This document shows positions 1-9,367 of a stretch of 21,574 nt of DNA, one piece after another; position 1 is the first letter of the stretch, and each line of letters begins with the position of its first letter. Origin of the DNA: Porphyra umbilicalis (lineage: Eukaryota > Rhodophyta > Bangiophyceae > Bangiales > Bangiaceae). Under the pieces are notes generated by a model. It saw only the letters and a list, made by a program, of their open reading frames with translations, searched no databases and was not told the DNA's origin. The stretch covers positions 1 to 21,574 of the forward strand of contig KV919334.1 of NCBI GenBank assembly GCA_002049455.2, in the 5' to 3' direction. Made by a program: the position numbers and the translations under genes.

Positions 1-327
1 GCAGCAAGTGGCCCACCAACAGGAGGCACTCTTGCTCTGTGGAGCCGTGAGGTGCAAGCGCTGCACTTGCCCCTTCTGCATTGGGAAACTGGGAGGGCGG
101 AGACGTCGCACATCACCCCAGCCGTGGCATTCTCCGCGCTTCCTCCTTCCAGGCCGCCATTCCCGCCGTCGGTTTGGGAAGAATCGCGTGCATTCTGAGC
201 ATCTGTAGGCCCACACCTTGCCGGGGAAGACATGTTTCAGCTCGGCCTCCGTGAAGCTGTACCGGCCAAAGATACAGAATAGAGCAGATGTTGAACACAT
301 GCACGAAGACGAGGGACTGTTAACGAT
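1..327 (-). CDS. Possible partial coding exon, open at left edge
   Basis: On the minus strand one frame stays open from about 327 to base 1 and runs off the window. A good 3' splice-site candidate (a T-rich tract ending in CCACAG) lies just before 327, and the first in-frame Met is at 298-300. The translation has a balanced composition unlike the Arg/Ala shadows elsewhere. It contains YSFTEAELKHVFPGKVWAY, then RCSECTRFF (a C-x2-C pair) and, after an Arg-rich stretch, ECHGWGD. The cysteines and the histidine could belong to a small zinc-binding module. I do not recognise the family. It may be an exon of a gene continuing to the left, a transposon remnant, or chance, because 100 open codons is weak evidence on its own. 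Confidence 0.3.
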   Translation of the reverse strand, partial: MVNSPSSSCMCSTSALFCIFGRYSFTEAELKHVFPGKVWAYRCSECTRFFPNRRREWRPGRRKRGECHGWGDVRRLRPPSFPMQKGQVQRLHLTAPQSKSASCWWATCC

Positions 328-1661
328 CTGTGGACACGAAAAAAGGTCGGCTGTCTCACGATGGCGGGGCGGGTCTCCCATCTGGCAACCCGAGCCAACA
401 TACGTTCTGTGTCCATCCATCAGGTCCACCTCCAGTTGATCCTCTTCGTAGCCTGGGCCCCTCACGATTGGTGTGCCGCTGCCGCGCGCCTCGACTAGCG
501 ATCGACTGACGCTCCTGTGATGGGAGTTGCAAGCGCCGACAGAGGGCGCGGATCACTGTGTGCGGAAGCGCCGCCGGGATCCAAATTATGAAAAAACCAG
601 TCGATGATTGGGGACCGTGCTGGATGGTGCCCCCCCTCTGGGATGGCCTGCGAGTGCGATACAAAATTGTATCGGATACCAATTTCCGCCTCAGCCACCC
701 AGCTTTCTCCGAGTTTCCGCACAGCCATTCAGCTTTCTCCACGGTGCTCGACCGTTTTCGTAGACCATATGTAATGCAGAGAGCTCTATGCGCCACCTTA
801 ACTGGGCGTGCCCTGCTGCCAATCTCGTATGACATTCACAATCAGTAGGGAATACTCACGCTTTGTGCCATGGTCTGTTTCAAAGGTACACACCACGCTT
901 TTCTGCCGAAATCACTGTGAGAGACGAATTGCCGAGAGGTGGGACGACCGCGCAAGGGGCGGCCGCGTGCGTCTCTGTTGCATGCCCCGACGTGCGCTGC
1001 ATTGCGACCGCTCCGCCTCCCCTCACGGTGCCCCCATGCCCCCCCTATCGACGCCCCTCCCGCCTCGCGCGTTCGCAGTGCCCACGGTGCGCCCCAAGAG
1101 GATGCACTGGTCGGTCGTGCGTTGCGGCAGCCGCCCGTTGCCGCCCGCCCGCGCCCGACGGGTGCCCGGTCGCCACCGTGCCGCCGCAACGGGGTGCCCC
1201 ACCCCAGCGGCCGCCGTCATGGCGCGTCGGCGCGCCGGCCGCCGCTGCGCACGGCCGCACGATGCCGGCGGTGGTGCGGGTGGGGCGCCGCGGCGGCAGC
1301 CGCGGCCGGGCGCGGCCCGCCGCTGTGACGGGGGCGGCGCCGGTCTGGCGGCCGTCGGCGCTCTGCCTCCCCCTCTGTCTACAGACGCCGCACCCTGTGG
1401 GGTGCCGCGCTGCTTGGCCGCTCTCCCCGCCCTGCGATTTTCTGTGCCTTGCCCGGCCGTCGCTGCCAGGCTCCTCACGCCGCGTCCCCCGCTGCCCACC
1501 CGCTGTCACTGCTCGAGTCGGGCGCACCCGCACCGCCGCCGCCACCACGACCGCGTCGGTTGGGTGTTCACCTCCTTTGCCCTACCCCTTCCCCACCGCT
1601 CCGCACCTGACTTGCTTGCCGACCTCGTCGCACGCCCCCCACGCCTGCGCCGACGTCCACC
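328..1661. other. No supportable gene; intergenic or unknown
   Basis: The first 500 bases of this stretch have moderate GC and hold only short, unrecognisable open frames. Bases 692-710 and 722-740 form an imperfect direct repeat (unit 30 bp, core CAGCTTTCTCC). Bases 657-674 form a small hairpin with 7-bp arms and loop AAAT. From about 930 the GC rises sharply and all frames open up on both strands, with Arg/Pro/Ala translations, which is expected by chance at this composition. The last 100 bases before 1662 are pyrimidine-rich, like the leader of the gene at 4012, and are probably the 5' region of the next gene. Confidence 0.5.
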
Positions 1662-2565
1662 ATGCCGCCTCTGCGCGACGCAGCCGCCCCCTCCCCCCCT
1701 GCGGGCGGTGGCCACTCCCCCCCCCTCCGTCGGCGACCGCCCCGCCGTCCACGCCGCTGTGTCCGCCTTGCTCGCATCGACCGCGTTGCGCACGCGGCTC
1801 ACCGGCTTTCCCCACATTGCCGCCGCCCGCGCGGCCGTCGCCGCCCTCGACGGGGCGCCCGAGGGGTGGGTGGTCACAGCCACCGCCGGCGGCCGCGGCG
1901 CCAAGGCGTACGTGAGCTTGGTCAAGCGCCACGCGGAACCGGCCGCAGCGGCGGCGGCGGCAACGGCAACGGGGGCGGCGCTCAGGGCGCCGCACGGGGG
2001 CGGGACTGGGGGCGGCCGCCCGTGCGCCCGACTTTGGACGTGGCCGCGCCGGCCCGGGAGGGGTCCCCACCATCGCCATGGGCGGGGTATGGGGCAGCAG
2101 ACGTCGCCGAGGGCGCGGTGGTGGCCGCTGTCCCCCACCGAGACGTGGCGCGGTCGCCAGACGGGACCGCCGACGCGGCTGGGCGTGTCGAGACGGCCGC
2201 CGCGGCCGTCCCCCGACCGCGCCCCTCCCTCTGGTGCGGCGGCCCGGCCGACGCGGCGACCGGCGGCGGTGGCGTCGGGTCGCAGCGGCCGCGGCGGCCG
2301 CGGTCACGGTCCTGGTCGCGCTCGCGGCCGCGGTCACGGTCCTGGTCGCGCTTGCGGCCGCGGTCGTGGCATCCCCGCGGGGAGCCATCTCTGCCGTGCG
2401 GCGGCAGCGACGGCGACGGCAGCAGCGACGGCAACAGCGGCGGCGGTAGGGACGGCGACGGCGGCGGCACCGCCGGCGGCGGCGTTGGGGGGTGCGGCGG
2501 CAGCCACCGGCCTCCGTCGGTCGGCGCGCCTCCGCGCTGCCGCCGCCCTCCCCTCTCAAACGTAG
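1662..2565 (+). CDS. Unrecognised Ala/Arg-rich protein, probably frameshifted
   Basis: An ATG at 1662 sits in the context GTCCACCATGCC and follows a pyrimidine-rich leader, much like the start at 4012. The first frame gives MPPLRDAAAPSPPAGGG. After the C-run near 1730 the more protein-like sequence continues in another frame, with DRPAVHAAVSALLAS, then LTGFPHIAAARAAVAALDG, then GWVVTATAGGRGAKAYVSL and VKRH. Beyond about 1950 the sequence is low complexity and the correct frame is unclear. The frame that stays open ends at 2565 with LRRSARLRAAAALPSQT. I do not recognise a domain. The short conserved-looking block (about 1745-1945) is the best evidence that a gene exists. Start and end are tentative. 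Confidence 0.35.
2301..2360. repeat. Two-copy 30-bp tandem repeat
   Basis: Bases 2301-2330 and 2331-2360 are the same 30-base unit, starting CGGTCACGGTCCTGG, with a single C/T difference. A third partial copy begins at 2361. The unit is a multiple of three, so it adds ten codons in any frame without a frameshift. Confidence 0.85.
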
Positions 2566-3523
2566 GCGTGTGGGGCACCGAGGCAAGTGCCGGCGCATCT
2601 GTGCGCTCCCAACAGCGCGTGCCTGCTCCACGGCGACGGTGCGGGGTGGCTGTCGGCCGTGTGCAAACCGTCCGCCGTGATGGGCGGGCGCGAGCAGGCG
2701 TCGCCGGGGCATGCACCCGCATCGGCCGGGGGGCCCCTTTCCGTCTACCCCACCGCGTTGCCGCTGCCATTGCCGTGGCCGCGGCCGCGCGCGCTGGCGC
2801 GTCGACGAGCTCCTGCGTCCGTCCCAGTGGCCGACCGACCACGGAGGGCCGCACCACCACTCCCTCATCGACGTGGTCGCAGAGTGCACCTGGCAAGCTG
2901 CACCCGTACATGTCATGCAACATGTGCGTTGTTGGCACAACAGAAAGCACTTGCAAATGGGCTCCACGGCGTACGACGAATCCCCATTCGCTTGCTTTAC
3001 TCTGCTGCCAACGCCAGCCGCGTTCCCAGGGCGGACGATGTCGACCATACCGCCGTTTTTGTGCCCCGCGGGCCTACTACGAGTGAAAATGCGGCCACGG
3101 ATGAGGGAAGCTCAGCCGCTCAACACAGTCGAGCTCGGCGCCTGCCACCTCGGGCGGTCCCGCAGCCAGCGGTCCGTCCGTAGCCCGCAGGCCATCGAAG
3201 GACCAAGTTTTGGCCGTGCACATGAAAGCTGCCTTGCGTTCATCAATCTAAATAGGCTGAACATTTCCAAACAGGCCGCTTTCTGAAAGAAGGCTGCGCC
3301 CGATTGATCCCGATGCGATGCGCGACCGCCATGCCGCTGCCGGTCGCGCTTCGCCCACCCCACGCACCCCGTGCGCTTGCCATGGCGACCGCGCGCGCAC
3401 GCGCGGCGCTCGTCCACCACGTCGCGGCGGTCACCCCTCCCCTCCTCCTTGTTGGTTGCACACTCGCTGCCGCTGCGGTGATATGAGCGCGGTGGCGCAC
3501 CGGGCGGGGCACTGACGGGCCCG

Positions 3524-3560
3524 TGCCGCGGCGCCGTGGCGCCGGTCGGCGCCCCCCGCG
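3524..3560. repeat. Direct repeat, copy 1 (partner at 3744-3779)
   Basis: Both copies share TGCCGCG, then GCGCC-TGGCGC and end with GGCGCCCCCCGC. They differ by short indels and single substitutions. They are spaced about 220 bp apart, just upstream of the pyrimidine-rich leader of the malectin/dehydrogenase gene. Confidence 0.6.
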
Positions 3561-3743
3561 TCGTTGCTCGTCGAGCCGGCAACCGGCGGCCGGCAGTTTC
3601 TTCCCGTCGCCTAAACTGCCTTGTCATGTGCCTAGGCGGGCGGCCCACCCGCCCGGGTGTGCCGCGGTGCCATCGAGGCGGGTGGGGCCCTGGGCGGCGG
3701 TGCCAGGTGCGCACTCCGCGCCCGCCAGCGTCGACGGCGTGAG

Positions 3744-3779
3744 TGCCGCGACGGGCGCCATGGCGCTGGCGCCCCCCGC
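3744..3779. repeat. Direct repeat, copy 2 (partner at 3524-3560)
   Basis: Degenerate second copy of the element at 3524. It ends about 230 bp before the ATG at 4012. It could be a duplicated promoter element or a diverged insertion footprint; the sequence alone does not decide. Confidence 0.6.
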
Positions 3780-3789
3780 AATGGGGGAC

Positions 3790-4011
3790 GTGCCCCTTTA
3801 TCATCCTTGCCTCTTCACTTGCCGCTATGTATCCTTCCCATCAACAACCACCGCCCCCTCCACCACCACCACCTCGACGACTCGGCTCCACCCACCGCTT
3901 CTCTACCCCTGCCCCTCGGCACCCATCACTCTCACTGCTGGGGACACCCCCAACCAACGCCACTCACCTTTTTTTATTCGCCCGCCCCCCCGCCCCCCTC
4001 CACCCCCCACC
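3790..4011 (+). promoter_or_regulatory. Pyrimidine-rich 5' leader/promoter region
   Basis: This stretch is dominated by C and T on the plus strand (CCTCCACC-type repeats, a T7 tract at 3970-3976) and ends in CCCCCCACCATG at the start codon. GC is lower than in the coding part, and no long protein-like frame is convincing. It is likely the 5' UTR and core promoter of the next gene. No clear TATA box is seen. Confidence 0.45.
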
Positions 4012-7000
4012 ATGAGGCACGCCCGGGTCGCCGCCCTGGCGGCCGCCGCCGTCACGGCCACCACCACCACCCTCCTCTGTCGCCTCCCCTCTGCCGACGG
4101 TGCGGCCCCCGGGGCGGCGGTGCGCGTCAACTTCGGCGGCGGCGCCGCGGGCGCCTTTGCGCCCGCCACCGCCGCGGCCGTCGGCGGCAGCGTGGCCACC
4201 ATTGACTTCGCGGGCGCGTCGCCGGCGCGACCGCCGCCGCCCCCGACGCCCTCTACACGACCGTCGTGTACGCCAAGGCCCGCGGCGCCTTTACCGTCGA
4301 CGTGCCGGTGGCGTCGGCCGGCACCTACGCCGTGACGCTGCACTGGGCGGAAGCGTGGGGCGGCGCCGCCGCCGTCGGCCGCCGCGTCTTTGACGTTGCC
4401 ATTGGGGGGAGCCGACCCTGACGGGGGTCGACGTGTTCGCCACCGTCGGGCAGCGGACGGCGCTCGTGCGGACGGCGACGACGACCGTCGGCGCGGAGCG
4501 GACCGTGTCCATCACGCTGACGAGCCGCGTGCAAAACGCCATGCTCAGCGCCGTGGAGGTCGTCCGCGTCGCCGGCCCGGTGGCCGCCGCCCCCCCGCCG
4601 CCCCCCCGGCGCCGCCCCCCGGCGCCCGCCCCCCCGGCCGCCGCCCCCCGGCGCCGCCCCCCCGGCCGCCGCCCCCCCGGCCGCCGCCGCCCCCCCGGCC
4701 GCCCCCGGCCGCCCCCCGGCCGCCGCCCCCCCGGCCGCCCCGCCCCCCCCGGCCGGCCGCCCCCCGGCGCCGCCCCCCCGCCGCCCCCCCGGCCGCCGCC
4801 CCCCCGGCCGCCGCCCCCCCGCCGCCCCCCCCGCCGCCGCCCCCCGCCGCCGCCGCGCCGGCTACGCCGCTGCGCCTCAACGTCGGTGGCCCTGCCGTCG
4901 GCGGCTTCACCCCGGACGCCCCCTACCTGACGCCCGGCGGTGGCGCCACCCACACCCTGGCCACCAGCATCTGGGCGACGGTCACTGCCGCCACCCCCGC
5001 CGCCGCCGTGTACAACACGCAGCGGTGGGGCGAGGTGCTCGCCTATTCCTTCCCGCTGGCGCCGGGCGCGTACGTGGTGACGCTCCACTTTGCCGAGGTG
5101 TACCCCCGGGCCGCGCGCGTCGGCGGGCGGCTGTTTTCCATCACTGCAGAGGGGGGGGGGGCGCCCGCGTCGGTGGCGGCCGTGGACGTGTTTGCGGCGG
5201 CCGGCTGGGCAACGGCGCTGACGCGCACGGTGGAGGTGGAGGTCGTTGGGGCGGGGGGACTCCGCCTGACCCTCACGGCGGCGGTGCAGATGGTGGCGCT
5301 GCAGGGGATTGAGGTGGCCGCCGCCGCGACAGTGGCAGACGACACGCCTCGGGGAATGACGCAGTCGCCCGAGATCCCCATGCCGGCGCCGGCACCGCCT
5401 GCGCCGGTGGTGCCCGCGCCGACCGCCCCCGCACCCGCGGCGGTGCCCCCCCCGCGACGCAAGACCACTTTGCCCACGCGGTCATTGACCCCCTCCCCGG
5501 CGCGGTCATTGCCAATGGCGACGGCGTTGCGTCCGTGACGCTTTCGGCGTTTGACTCGCACACGCACCGCTTCCACGCCGACGGCTCGGCGGGGCGCCTC
5601 GTCTCGTTTACGTGGACCGCCGCGGCGACGGGGGCGGTGCTCGGCCGCGGCGTGTCGGTGACCGTGGAGTTGGCGCTCGGCACCACGGGCGTGCGGCTCA
5701 ACGTGGTCGACGACGGGGGGAATGACAGCGCCGCCGAGACGGTGGTGACGGTCGCCGGCTCCCTCGCGCGCGGCGCCTACTGCTACTATTACAAGGATGT
5801 GGGGGGGGCGCTGCCGGCCGACGCGGCGGGCGGGCCCGCGCCCGTCCACGCGGCGGTGGCGGCGGGGCTCTCCTTCCCCACCGCCGCCGCCTTTCCCGTC
5901 GGGCCCGCCGGCCGCGACGCCTTTGCGCAGCGGTGCGTCTTTCTGTACAGGGTCGAGGCGGACGCGGAGGTGGCGTTTGCGGCCGCCTATGCCGGCGGGT
6001 CGGTGGCCCTAACCGTCGGCGGCGAGACGGTGCTGGCCGCCTCGGCGGGCGGGTCCGCGACGGCGACCGGGACGGTGCGGTTGGCGGCGGGGATGCACGC
6101 CGCCGAAACGACCTACACGCACGCCGCCGGCTCTGCAGCGGCGGCCATGACGCTAACCGCCGGCGGCGCGCCCATCCCCGACGCGGCGCTCGAGTGGGAC
6201 CGCGCGACGGTCGTCCCCATCATCACGTCCGTGTCGCCGGCGGCGGGCGGGCTCGCGCAGGGCACGCGGGTGACCATCCGGGGGGTCGGCTTTTACGCGC
6301 CGGCGCCGGCAGTGACGTTTGGGGGCGTGCCCGCGACGGGCGTCGCGCGCACCGGCTCGACGGTGCTGCGGGTGTTGGCGCCGGCGGCCGACGGTGCGGG
6401 CACGGTGGGCGTGGCGGTGGCTGGCGGCGGCGCGGTCGGCGGCGCGGCCGCCGCCTACACCTACGAGGCGGGCCGCGCGCACCCGATCAAGTTCCGCCAG
6501 ACGGCGCTCAAGGCGGCCGACGGCAAGGACTTTCGCATCGCTGGGCCGACGGCCATTGCGCTCGGCCCCGACGGCCGCGTGTACGTTGGCCAATACAAGG
6601 AGCACGTGCAGGCGCTGACGATTGACGGCGACTATGTGGTGACGGACGTGTGCACGAGCGCGTCGGTTGGGGACAAGCGGAGCGTCCTCAGCCTCTCGTT
6701 TGACCCGCTGGCGACCGGCGACGGGCTGCGGCTGCTCGCCGCCACGTCCATCCTCTACTATGCGCAAAACCACAAGCAGCGGCGCTCCGCGTGGGACAAT
6801 GGGCAGGTCGTTGTCCTCCGGCCCGGCGTCGGCGGCTCGTGCCTCGGCGTCGAGGCGGTGCTCATTGACGGCCTGCCCGTGTCCAACCACGACCACGCGG
6901 TGCAGGCGCTTGAGTGGGACCAGCAGGGCGCGCTGCTGCTGGCGGCGGGAGGCTTTACCAACCAGGGGGCCAACGTCAAGGGCATCCGCCTCGGCGGCGT

Positions 7001-7976
7001 CGACGAGACGCCCCTGTCGGCGGCGGTGCTGCGCGCGCCCGTGCACGCGGCGGGCTTTGACGGGCGAATCACCTATGACCAGACGGTCGACGAGCGGGCG
7101 ACGCGGCAGACGGGCGGGACCGTGTCGGTGTGGGCGGCGGGCCTGCGCAACGCCTTTGACACGGTGTTGCACACCAACGGGGCGCTCTACGGGACGGACA
7201 ATGGCCCCAACGCGGGCTATGGCGACGTGGCTGTGGGCTGCGGCGCCTCTGCCAAGGGGTACGGCCAAAAGGACAAGCTCCTCCGCCTCACCGCCGGCAG
7301 CTACCACGGGCACCCCAACCGCAACCGGGCGCGCGACGACCCGCGGCAGTGCACGTACCACCGCAATTCGGACGGGGCGGGCGGCGGCTACACGCCGGCG
7401 CTCGCCGACCTCGGCCGCTCCTCCATGAATGGGGTGCTCGAGTTTATGGGCAACGCCTTTGGGGGCGCCCTCAAACACGACCTGCTCATTGCCAAGTTTA
7501 GCGGCCGCCGCGGGGCGGGCGTCACGGCCCGCGCGCGCCTCTCTGCCGACGGCAAGGCAGTCACCTCGTTGGCCGACTTGCTCCCCTTTTCCGGCCTGCT
7601 GCTCGTGCAGGCCGCGACCGGCGCGGTCCTCGCGCCGCAAACGCAAAAGAACCGCGTCACCGTCTACGTGCCCGACTACCCGCCGCCGCCGGCCGCGGCG
7701 CCGCCGGCCGTGGCGGGCGTCGCGCCGCACCGCGGCCGCGTCGGCGGCGGCAATGGGGTGACGATTGCGGGGCACAACTTTGGGGCGGCCCCGACGGCGA
7801 CGCTCGGCGGCCGCCCGTGTGGCAACGTGCGGGACGTGGCGGCCGACGGGACGAGCTTTCGGTGCACCGCCCCGGCGGGCGTGGCGGGCGCGCTCGTGCG
7901 CGTCGTCGTCACGGCGGGTGGGCGGGGGAGTGCGACGACGCCGGGGCGGGGGGACTACTGGTACATGGAGGTTTAG
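4012..7976 (+). CDS. Secreted malectin/PKD/PA14/TIG/sorbosone-dehydrogenase-like protein
   Basis: Starts MRHARVAALAAAAV, a signal peptide with a basic start, an Ala/Thr/Leu core and likely cleavage near ADGA. Domains in order: malectin-like 1 (about 4120-4570; VRVNFGGG, TYAVTLHWAEAW), a Pro-rich linker (4575-4862), malectin-like 2 (about 4864-5325; AYVVTLHFAEVY), PKD-like (about 5470-5760), PA14-like (about 5770-6200), TIG/IPT 1 (about 6215-6470), a glucose/sorbosone-dehydrogenase-type propeller (about 6480-7680) and TIG/IPT 2 (about 7690-7960). In the propeller NHDHAVQALEW and GLRNAF sit where soluble PQQ glucose dehydrogenases have their active-site His and Arg. TDNGPNAGYGD and LTAGSYHGHPN match other conserved turns. 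No membrane segment is seen at the C-terminus (DYWYMEV, stop). The role is probably extracellular carbohydrate binding with possible sugar oxidation; PQQ use is inferred from the family only. The frame changes near 4210-4225, at 4404-4409 (G6), in the C-rich linker and at 5446-5453 (C8). Each change fits one missing base. The last 2.5 kb is uninterrupted. Confidence 0.8.
4575..4862. repeat. C-rich Pro-coding minisatellite linker
   Basis: About 290 bases built almost only from C and G in variants of CCCCCCCGGCCGCCG. It encodes a Pro/Ala/Arg linker between the two malectin-like domains. The minus strand carries many G3+ runs with short loops, so G-quadruplex formation is possible. One reading-frame change falls inside it. 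Confidence 0.8.
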
Positions 7977-8020
7977 GCGGATGGGGGGAGGCGCGGAGGG
8001 GACGGGAGGAGCACGCGGGA

Positions 8021-8030
8021 CGATAAATAA
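8021..8030 (+). terminator. Possible polyadenylation-signal-like site
   Basis: CGATAAATAA lies 45 bases after the stop codon at 7976 and is followed by a T-rich stretch (TTTTTTTTCTC at about 8045). It resembles an AATAAA variant with a downstream U-rich element. The evidence is position and composition only. Confidence 0.3.
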
Positions 8031-8462
8031 CTTTACTGCACAGTTTTTTTTCTCTTCCCTCTTGACGCCCGCCCGTGACCCATGTCTTTGGCGCCAGCTC
8101 GTCCGGCCGCGAAGAATTACTCACAATGCCATGACCATCACTCTCATGAACTCTGCATTTTCGACAGGCAGTCTGCCCCTTACACTTGTGGCGCTGTTCG
8201 ACGTCGAGTGCGGCGTGCGGTGGCTCCCGGAATTGCGACGTAGCCGTGCTGATCCCGTCCTCGCCGCAGTCGCCCATATGAGACTGGCAGAGTGCAAGGG
8301 CGCTGGCGCGACCTTGCTCCCGGCCGCGCACCGTGATCGCGGGTGTCGGACGCCGCGACGCGACTTGCAACGCCTACAAGAAGGCGCTGTACGAGGCGCG
8401 CGTACTGCCTGCCGACAACCAGTCGACGCCTTGCCTGCGGTGGACGCCCTTTCCCCGCAGTG

Positions 8463-9367
8463 ATGGCGGGTGACACGACGGCGGCGGCGGCGGTGGCGCC
8501 GTCCGCGACCGCCGCAAGCGGCAATGGCGGCGACGCTCCCGCGGTGGCGGCGGCCCCCGTGGTGGAGCTGTACGTTCTTGGCATGAACAGGTCCGCAAGC
8601 CTTGGGCAATGTCGCCCATGGCTTGCTTTTTCGAACAACTGCCCATGTCGTCTGTGAGGGACGTTTGTATGGTTTCCAGCGACGAATCGCTCTCACTGTG
8701 GTCAAAAATGCTGTCGAGCGCGTTGTACAGGCTGGAAACGACGATTCCTGCTGCACTCGGTCGAAGCAGTTAGCCGTACTTGTCCTTAGAAAAAGATGCG
8801 TTTGTGCGCTCTGGGGCATGTGTTTGAATTTTTGACTGGGGCAGGGCGGCGTCCTTGCACTCTGTCAGTCGGTGGCTCCCATGTCCGTGCGCCTACCGGC
8901 CGTGCGCCGCGTGCCAGGCCACCTGCCCGTTTTTTTCTCTTCCGCACAGCCGCGCGCCGCGTGCCACGCGCGGTACACCCGCGCGCGGCGGGTGGGGGGG
9001 CGGCCACCGCCGCTGGCGGCGTTGCCGCCGCGCCTGCCGCCGACCCGGCGGTGGGCGGTCGACAACCGCGCGCGCGACGCGCACCCGCACGCGGCGGCGG
9101 GCGGCGGCCGCAGCCGCGGCCGCCGCAGTGGTGGCCGCGGAGGCCGCGGCGGCCGCGGTGGTCGTATCCCCCGTGGTGGCGGGGCGCGGGCGCGGCGGCG
9201 GCGGCGGCGGCGCGGTAGCCACCACCTCCCGTCGCGCGGCGGCCGCCGGGGCGGTTGGGCGTGGGGGGCGGCGCGCCCCCCCGACGGGCTGGTGGCGCCC
9301 CAGCCACCGCGCCCTGCCGCCACTGCCGCCACCGCCGTCGTCACGGCGTCCACTGGCGTGCCCATGA
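8463..9367 (+). CDS. Weak two-exon gene candidate, Gly/Ala/Arg-rich
   Basis: An ATG at 8463 has purine at -3 and G at +4 and opens MAGDTTAAAAVAPSATAASG, continuing to PVVE. At 8570 the sequence is GTACGTT, the same 5' splice motif as in the cobalamin adenosyltransferase gene of this window. A strong 3' site (TTTTTTTCTCTTCCGCACAG) ends at 8949, which would give a 380-base intron. The spliced frame then continues Arg/Ala/Val-rich to a stop at 9365-9367. An alternative frame of the second part reads as an RGG-like stretch (SGGRGGRGGRGGR, about 9127-9165), so a G-run indel may hide the true frame. No domain is recognised, and both exons may be chance. Confidence 0.22.

Larger units (their letters stand above)
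2566..3789. other. No supportable gene between the 1662 and 4012 genes
   Basis: Frames open on both strands up to about 3090 look like composition artefacts. GC falls around 2880-3300, as in other intergenic stretches of the window. I see no RNA gene. A degenerate direct repeat pair is described separately. Confidence 0.5.

Noticed and set aside
2930..2942. Small hairpin TGTTGGCACAACA
   Set aside because: Five-base arms with a three-base loop are expected by chance in a window of this size.
1582..3048. Minus-strand open frame of nearly 490 codons
   Set aside because: Composition is typical of an antisense shadow (Arg-rich, no motif), and the more protein-like block is on the plus strand.
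6153..7775. 540-codon minus-strand open frame
   Set aside because: It is the antisense shadow of the sugar-dehydrogenase propeller, whose plus-strand frame has clear domain motifs.
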